Shown here piece after piece: positions 58,475 through 64,000 of a stretch of DNA of 64,000 nucleotides. The stretch covers positions 12,854,501-12,918,500 of the forward strand of contig NC_053042.1 of the NCBI RefSeq assembly GCF_003473485.1, read 5' to 3'. The position numbers and the translations under genes are program-made. Source of the stretch: Medicago truncatula (Eukaryota > Streptophyta > Magnoliopsida > Fabales > Fabaceae). Under the pieces are notes generated by a model. That model searched no databases. It saw nothing but the letters and a program-made list of their open reading frames with translations, and had not been told where the DNA came from. Numbering within the stretch: position 1 is the first letter of the stretch; the number at the start of each line of letters is the position of its first letter.

Positions 58475-59385
58475 CTTGTCTAATGATGTTACAGAAACCT
58501 TGAATTTGTCATGTGAATTTGGACTTACAGAACCTGCAGTAATTAAGAACAAAGAAAACATAGTTTAAGGATATTTGCATGAATATTGTGTACACAATAA
58601 AACTTCAAAAATAAAATTAAGATGAATACTCCTAAGACCATATGTTTTTTGGGCAGCTGTTTGAAATTCCTTCTCCGAAATTGCCCACATATTCCATATC
58701 TTCTACTGGCATTGTCATTGATTTTCCTTGGACTCGTTGGTTTTCTGTATGTCCACAACCTTGTGAGGGATCAAAAGAAGAATTTGGAGAAAATCTACTG
58801 ATGTCATGTACAAATAGCATATCAATAACGAAATGGATTGGAAAGTTGAGTTGTAGCGCAAAAGGTTATATATTTGGTGGATTAAGAAAACGATTTGTAG
58901 AGATTAAAAGCAAAGAGTAGCATGTATACAGGACAGGTATTATTTAAACCTTCAATTTTTTTACAGAAAGTTGTTTGTTATTTGTTGACAAGTTGAAACT
59001 ATTTACTTTGATAAAATGTATTAAAATTAACTATATTAAAACATTTATCTTTCCAAAAATAATAATAATGAAGAAATACCTTGAAACTGCTCTGGGCATG
59101 GTTCCTCTGTGGCTGGGATAATAATAATTGTGAATGAAAGTGGTTCGCGTTGAGCCATCTCAAATTTACATACATCACCAACTTTCAAGTCATGTTCCTT
59201 TGAAAATGATTTCCAACCAACCTGCATTATTAATTAATTAGCAATACTAATTAATAAATGGGTTAGTTAGTTTATAGGGATTGAAAAATGCTTACTAGCT
59301 CTTTGTGTTGTTGAATGGGTAGATAAAAATGCATTCCATGATCTTCACTGCCACGCCCATTGCTGTGTTGTTGTTGAAACCACAT
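58475..59385 (-). pseudogene. B3 gene K: start exon joined to half of a second B3
   Basis: Exon 1 59385-59296 (MWFQQQHSNGRGSEDHGMHF, YLPIQQHKEL) is followed after only about 75 bases by the C-terminal half of a B3-2 exon (59221-59080: VGWKSFSKEHDLKVGDVCKF, PCPEQFQ). The deletion removed B3-1, the acidic tail, a linker and half of B3-2. The sequence ATGCAG just before VGW gives a usable acceptor, and the junction is in frame (phase 0). A linker (58759 downward: CGHTENQRVQGKS, VEDMEYVGNFGEGIS) and the small exon 58533-58475 remain. The last B3 exon is missing. It is probably not functional as a DNA-binding protein. Confidence 0.65.
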
Positions 59386-59792
59386 GATTGTCTAATGGAA
59401 AATGGAAAACACTTACTTGTTCCCTCCAAGCTTCATAAAAATAAAAATCCAAAATCTCTTTTTGGATTATTTTTAATATTATACCGTGTAAGATTTGCAT
59501 TTGCTTTCTGATTTTTTAATGTCACATACTATAATTTTATTGAATATAAAAATATGTGAAAAAGAGAAAATGAAAACAATTAAATTGACTTTGGTCAATG
59601 TCATTCCCTCAATGTTACATATGGAGTTAGTTTGTATCCCAAATAATTATAGTTAAAATTATACTTGTGTTTTTCTCCTAAAAAGGAGACATATTTCCAA
59701 CTCGCTCTATCACATACCATGGTTCCGTATAATTTGGACCGACAAAAAGATTTGTCCAACTTGGACCAATATCATAGTGACTATGAGATCAT
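59386..59792. other. Spacer, no gene recognised
   Basis: AT-rich. Contains the motif CTCCTAAAAAGGAG (about 59677-59690), the inverse of the repeated CTCCTTTTTAGGAG near 31098. Nothing else is supported. Confidence 0.4.
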
Positions 59793-59998
59793 CAACAACA
59801 ACAACAACCAATCCTTATTTTGCTAAGTGGGGTTGGCTACACGGATCAAATTACGTCATAATCTTCTATCATAAATCATATTTGGATCCAACTCACTAAT
59901 CTTTAAATTTTTCATAATAATTTCTCTTATAATTTTCCTAGGCCTCTCTCTACCTCTTATAGTTCCTCCTATAGTAGGTGCGCATTATGTGCGCCGAC
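59793..59998 (-). mobile_element. 3' end of an RTE-clade LINE with a (TTG)n tail
   Basis: Read on the minus strand, the frame gives GRERPRKIIREIIMKNLKIS, ELDPNMIYDRRL, a TGA, then RNLIRVANPT and TAG, followed by a TTGTTGTTGTTG tail. GRGRPK..., D.....DR..W...I.VADP and a TTG tail mark the C-terminus of plant RTE-type LINEs. The TGA stands at the usual tryptophan, so the copy is inactive. A solo LTR cuts its 5' side at 59998/62178. Confidence 0.75.
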
Positions 59999-62177
59999 TG
60001 TAACACCCCGTTTTCCCATCATAAAAATTTTGCATAAATAATCAGAGTTTTTCAACATAAACGGAATGTCACATTCTTTTCTTAAAATCATAAACTGAAT
60101 AAATAACTATTTATCCTTTAAAATTCAAATACAAGATCTTTAATACTTCGCAGCGGAATTTATTTCAATAACTAAAACAGTCTTTGGCACGAAGGCCTCT
60201 TCATAAATGTCTCATAAAAATCCAATCTAAAAACATAGTCATAAATCTTCAAAAACAATACGTATGGAATAGAAAAGCAATAACAAAGTTCCCATCCCGT
60301 TACGTATCAGAGCACCTAAGACACACGAGAAGGAAAGCTCACACGACATCAACTATTCTTGGTTACCTGTTAGTTGCCCATGGTGGGCAAACAGAAGGGG
60401 TGAGATTTCACAAACAATAATATTAAGCATGTAATTCATCAATTACATTTAACAACATAAGCATCATCAATCATATTTAACAACTCATAGACAACATCAT
60501 GTAATCATCATAATATTCATCATAGATAATAATATATCATAATTCACTTCTTTAATAGTTCATATAAAGAATCACAGCTTTAAACAATTTCATGATTTAA
60601 CAACTTAACAACTCGACAACTTGATAACTTGACAACTTAACCTCTTTACTATGCAACTTAATCTTCTAATCATGCATGTGGTACCAATCTTTGAGCGTAA
60701 ATAGGCTCCAGGGCATCAAGCCCTCAACTTTATTTGAGCGTAAAAAGGCTCCCAGGGCATCAAGCCCTCAACTTAATTGAGCAAAGGCTCCAGGGCATCA
60801 AGCCCCCAACAATGAAATGCTAATGCATGGACTCGACCTCTTAACATCTTAAATCGACAACCTCTTATATAATCCAATAATTTGGAACTTCATCATCTTA
60901 ATCAACTTAGACCGACTCATGCAGCTTAGTTAAATAACAACAGCAACACAACAATATACAAAAACAGCATGACATAATAATATCAAATGCAAGTCAACAA
61001 CGTCTCAATTATTCACATATAATTCAAGTAATGCATATACAATTACATCACAGTATAACAACATCAAATAATAATCAACATCTTAAAACATCATATATAC
61101 ATATAACACTTCATCAATCATGGAAAATATCGTATTCACAACATATACTAATTCATCAATCATATTCAATTATTCACTGTGACCTACGTGCAGTAATTTG
61201 ACTATAACTCTAGTTCTATAAATCCTTTTGAAGTCAACCCAACAGCATTAGAAAGCTAACATCCATACCTACAACTTTTGTGTTTATACCTAAGACCAAT
61301 TCTGTACCAATCAATACCAGTTTTCATTTCAAATTCGGACAAAGTTGTGCTGAAATTCATAAAAATTCACTAAAACCTCCTTGGAGTATTTTCATCATAA
61401 CTCCTAAACCAAAACTCATTTTTACGCCACACCAAAGCCATTGGAAAGCTAACAAAATTATCTACAACTTTCATGTTTACACCAAAGGCTAATTCAAAAC
61501 AGAAACGTGTGAAAAAGACGCAAGAACATGAAACAGAAGATGCTGTCCCTATGCAGCTCTCGGGAAAAACCAATTTTTCACCCAAAAATCCCAATTTTGA
61601 CTTCCCAATGCCCAAATTTGATTCCAAAAGTTTGTCTAAACATTTATATACATCAAAAGAGACTCAAAACCATATAAAACTTGACCCAGAACATTATTTT
61701 AGAAAATCATCAAATAATCACTTTTAACCCTAATTCCCAAATTCTCAAAAACTAAAACCTACAACATGTTAAATCCAATTTTCAGAATCGATGACTTAAG
61801 ATTATTGAATGTTAGTCTCACCCTTACCTTATAGATGAAAATCGCAGCACTCCTAGGTCTTCTCCCTCCTCTCGGCCTTTTCTCCCTTTTCTCCAAAATT
61901 GATCGTACGTTATGTTTTTTCTAAACTAGGTTTCTCCTATTTATAACCCTTTTTTCTATTTTATCTTATTTCTCTTTCTCCCCCAAAACTCTCTAAAATC
62001 TCATAACAAACTCTCAACTCAATCTTATTTCTATTTTCAAATCTTAATCTATTAAATAACAACATAAGCCACTTAATAAATCACATAATCAAATAAATAT
62101 ATTTTAAACTCTTTTTAATAAATTTTAGACTCAATTAAATAATTAAATAAATCAAATAATTCAAAGAGGGCGTTACA
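59999..62177. mobile_element. Large solo LTR, 2179 bases
   Basis: It starts TGTAACACCCCG and ends GGGCGTTACA (TG..CA with mirrored termini), flanked by the 5-base duplication CCGAC (59994-59998 and 62178-62182). The interior has no gag, pol or integrase motifs and no second LTR. Three tandem units containing CCAGGGCATCAAGCCC lie at about 60690-60812. The size and termini suit a Gypsy-type LTR, but the superfamily is inferred. Orientation is unresolved. Open frames inside it have no recognisable domain. Confidence 0.75.
60690..60812. repeat. Three tandem repeats inside the solo LTR
   Basis: Units of about 35-45 bases, each holding GAGCGTAAA..GGCTCC (shortened in the third) and CAGGGCATCAAGCCC, in which GGGC..GCCC can pair as a small hairpin. 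Confidence 0.7.
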
Positions 62178-63250
62178 CCGACCACCGACGACTTTTTTGT
62201 CCTTCTTGTGAAGGACAATATAAGTTTGATTTCTACCTACGATATAGTCTGTAGATAAAAAACAAGAATGAAATGATTTTTTTTGACCTACGAACCGAAA
62301 CATGTGTAATTTGTTTCTCACATCGACAATTGAGAGATGATAATGTCTAAGTTGTAAGAAATAGAGACACACATAGGAAGAGAGCAAAAGACCATAAAAC
62401 ACATCAGGTTTAGATGCATCCACTTTAAATCAACTATTAAAAAGAGAAAACGAAGATTCGGAGGATATATTATCATAACATGATATGAAAAGAGCTATGA
62501 AGCCCGGATACTGATACGGGTACACGGATACGCGAAATTTTTTAAAGAGGTATAGGTAGTAATAGTATAAATAGATCGGCATATATGGAAGAAAGTTTTT
62601 TTTAACCAATAATATATGGTGTCTCGTTTTTAGGAGAAAAAAACGGGTTTAATTTTTGCAATGACTATTTGGCATCCAACCTAACTCCATATGTAAAAAA
62701 AGTCATATGTTCCATTACAAATTTGAAGATTATTCTCATAAGTTTGACAAAATTATTTTATGTTGAGCACCATTTTGAGAGTCTAAGAAATACTCTGGAT
62801 TTGGTAATTGGTATTCCACAAATTTTTTGGGAACCCTCTGGATTCGAAATTTTTTTTTTCTGACCCACTTTTCAAAAAAAAATTTCAGTCTGACCCCCTT
62901 TTGAAAAAAATTTCCAAAATGACCCACTTTTGTTTTTTTTTTTTTTGTCTTTTAGTGGCGTTCCCGCCACCTGAAACGGCGGGACTGGGCCGCCGGTCTG
63001 ACACACGTCGTGTCATGACTGGCCCGTCCTTTTTTTTTATTATTTTTTTCTCATTCCTGCCAATTGAAATGGCGGGACTCCTTTTTTTATTTTATTTTTT
63101 TCGTTTTTTCTTTTTATTTTTTTGGCAGCATCGTTTTACATTTTTTTTTGAACAAATAGCATTTTTTTACATTAAATAAAACACAACAAATAATAATGAT
63201 AGATAAAAATATATTAATTTATTTGAACACATAATACATAACGTTATTAA
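62178..63250. other. Spacer and 3' flank of the Mutator-like transposase
   Basis: About 62855-62932 has three copies of a TGACCCACTTTT(G/C)AAAAAAA-type motif and 62953-63080 has GC-rich words (GGCGTTCCCGCCACCTGAAA, CGGCGGGACTGGGCCGCC), probably non-coding parts of a transposon. No gene is seen between 62178 and 63250. Confidence 0.4.
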
Positions 63251-63947
63251 CTACCGATTATTTAAACTCGGACAATTTCTCCTAATATGACCGGTATGCC
63301 GACACAACCCACACCGTCTCGGTGTCGGAGTCCTCTCCACCACCTCCTCGTCCATTTCAGTCCGTATGCGGGTACTATTGGGTCGACCTTTCTTTAGTCT
63401 TCGCATGTTTGGATTATGGCAAAGCACGGGACCGTCGTATGGAAGCCAATAACTCTTGTCGTGGACTACTTTGAAGGCTGTGTTGTAGATGGAGTAAACA
63501 CTCTCGTTTTTGAACACAGGTGGAATAAGGGTTGTGTAGTCATGGCGAAATGAAGAACACGCGGCTATGACATGAGAACATGGCAAATGTAAAGCTTGAA
63601 ATTTCCCACAATCACACCACCCCGCTCGTAGGTCCACCTTGAAAGTTCCCATTGGCCTTCCCTCCCTGTAGTTGATGGTCTCACGGACTGAGAAGGTATA
63701 CCTTTCTCGGTCAAACTGTTCGACATGATGGGTGTTGGACTTAACAATGTCATCCTGAATCGCATTTTGGCAATATTCACTGAACAAATCTCCGGAACCT
63801 ACCCTTGCAAACGCTTTTTGAGCCCTATCAGCAAAGAGACATGCCAGCCTATAGTAGGTTGATTGTCCACCCAATCTAATGCACGCTGATTTGCCTCCTG
63901 GATTACACCACGATAGTAATTGAACAAGGGTACGTTTAGGGCATATC
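63251..63947 (-). CDS. Mutator-like transposase, C-terminal part, frameshifted, partial
   Basis: The frame ending at 63251 encodes TYYRLACLFADRAQKAFARV, then a SWIM zinc finger (GWCDCGKFQALHLPCSHVIA, the CxC...CxH pattern), then VYSIYNTAFKVVHD, and finally a CCHC knuckle (CGLCRHTGHIRRNCP). SWIM plus CCHC at the C-terminus is typical of plant MuDR-type transposases. Upstream the protein continues in another frame (YALNVPLFNYYRGVIQEANQ, RALDWVDNQ), so one base has been lost near 63855-63862. A splice acceptor (ATGCAG) precedes 63947, and earlier exons, with the catalytic DDE core, lie beyond the window. It is a damaged transposon gene. Confidence 0.8.
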
Positions 63948-64000
63948 CTGCATGTTAAGAAAAAACAATTAGTTAGATAGTGAACCTATTTAATAATAAG

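Noticed and set aside
60690..60812. A CRISPR-like repeat array.
   Set aside because: Only three diverged units are present, without unique spacers, in a plant LTR.
60184..61727. Several open frames of 60-85 codons within 60.2-61.7 kb.
   Set aside because: They lie inside a solo LTR, show no domain and overlap on both strands as expected by chance.
62115..62423. A 102-codon minus-strand frame.
   Set aside because: It spans the solo LTR boundary and its 5-base duplication, has no recognised domain, and has AT-rich spacer composition.

Overview
The window is plant nuclear DNA, AT-rich and intron-rich, most likely from a legume of the Medicago/Trifolium/pea group. That assignment is an inference from the style of the genes and repeats; no search could be run. 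Its main content is a dense cluster of B3-domain (REM/VRN1-like) DNA-binding protein genes in both orientations, embedded in nested transposable elements. I see no bacterial operons, CRISPR, tRNA or functional rRNA genes.

Layout: 1-2.7 kb holds repeats. B3 genes A (+, 2716-5243) and B (+, 5998-9225) follow. A (+) B3 scrap and the 5' half-gene C (-) occupy 10.2-11.2 kb, then a repeat block to 14.8 kb. Gene D (-, 14811-18183) is an intact three-B3 gene of 500 aa. A repeat block with a B3 scrap and degenerate LTRs runs to 23.1 kb. Gene E (-, 23109-25476, 313 aa) has lost its middle B3. A foldback element split by a solo LTR lies at 26.1-28.5 kb and further LTR remains run to 30.6 kb. B3 relics and gene F (-, 32336-34374, 334 aa) follow, then a solo LTR at 35.6-36.4 kb. 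Gene G (+, 37246-41734) carries a nonsense codon. Gene I (-, 43968-46508, 435 aa) is intact. A B3 pseudogene cut by a LINE lies at 47.4-50.2 kb, then gene J (-, 51296-54494). B3 and LINE relics and the broken gene K occupy 55-59.4 kb. An RTE-type LINE tail split by a 2.2-kb solo LTR runs to 62.2 kb, and a partial Mutator-like transposase (-) runs off the right edge.

The B3 genes share one plan. A short first exon ends in the first beta strand (typically YGRGSxAxGMHFYxTIQ). Exon 2 carries the rest of B3-1, an acidic tail and a conserved acidic-(V/I)EIL motif that looks like a SUMO-interaction motif. Small linker exons follow, then B3-2, more linkers, and B3-3 in the last exon. Copies differ by loss of B3-2 (E, F), loss or truncation of B3-3 (A, B, G), a paralogue's coding segment recruited as an acidic exon (D, E, J), and a recurrent GC-AG intron after exon 2. 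By family knowledge the products are nuclear DNA-binding proteins, possibly reproductive-meristem regulators; targets cannot be read from the sequence. Exon boundaries were placed by hand from splice signals, reading phase and comparison among the paralogues.
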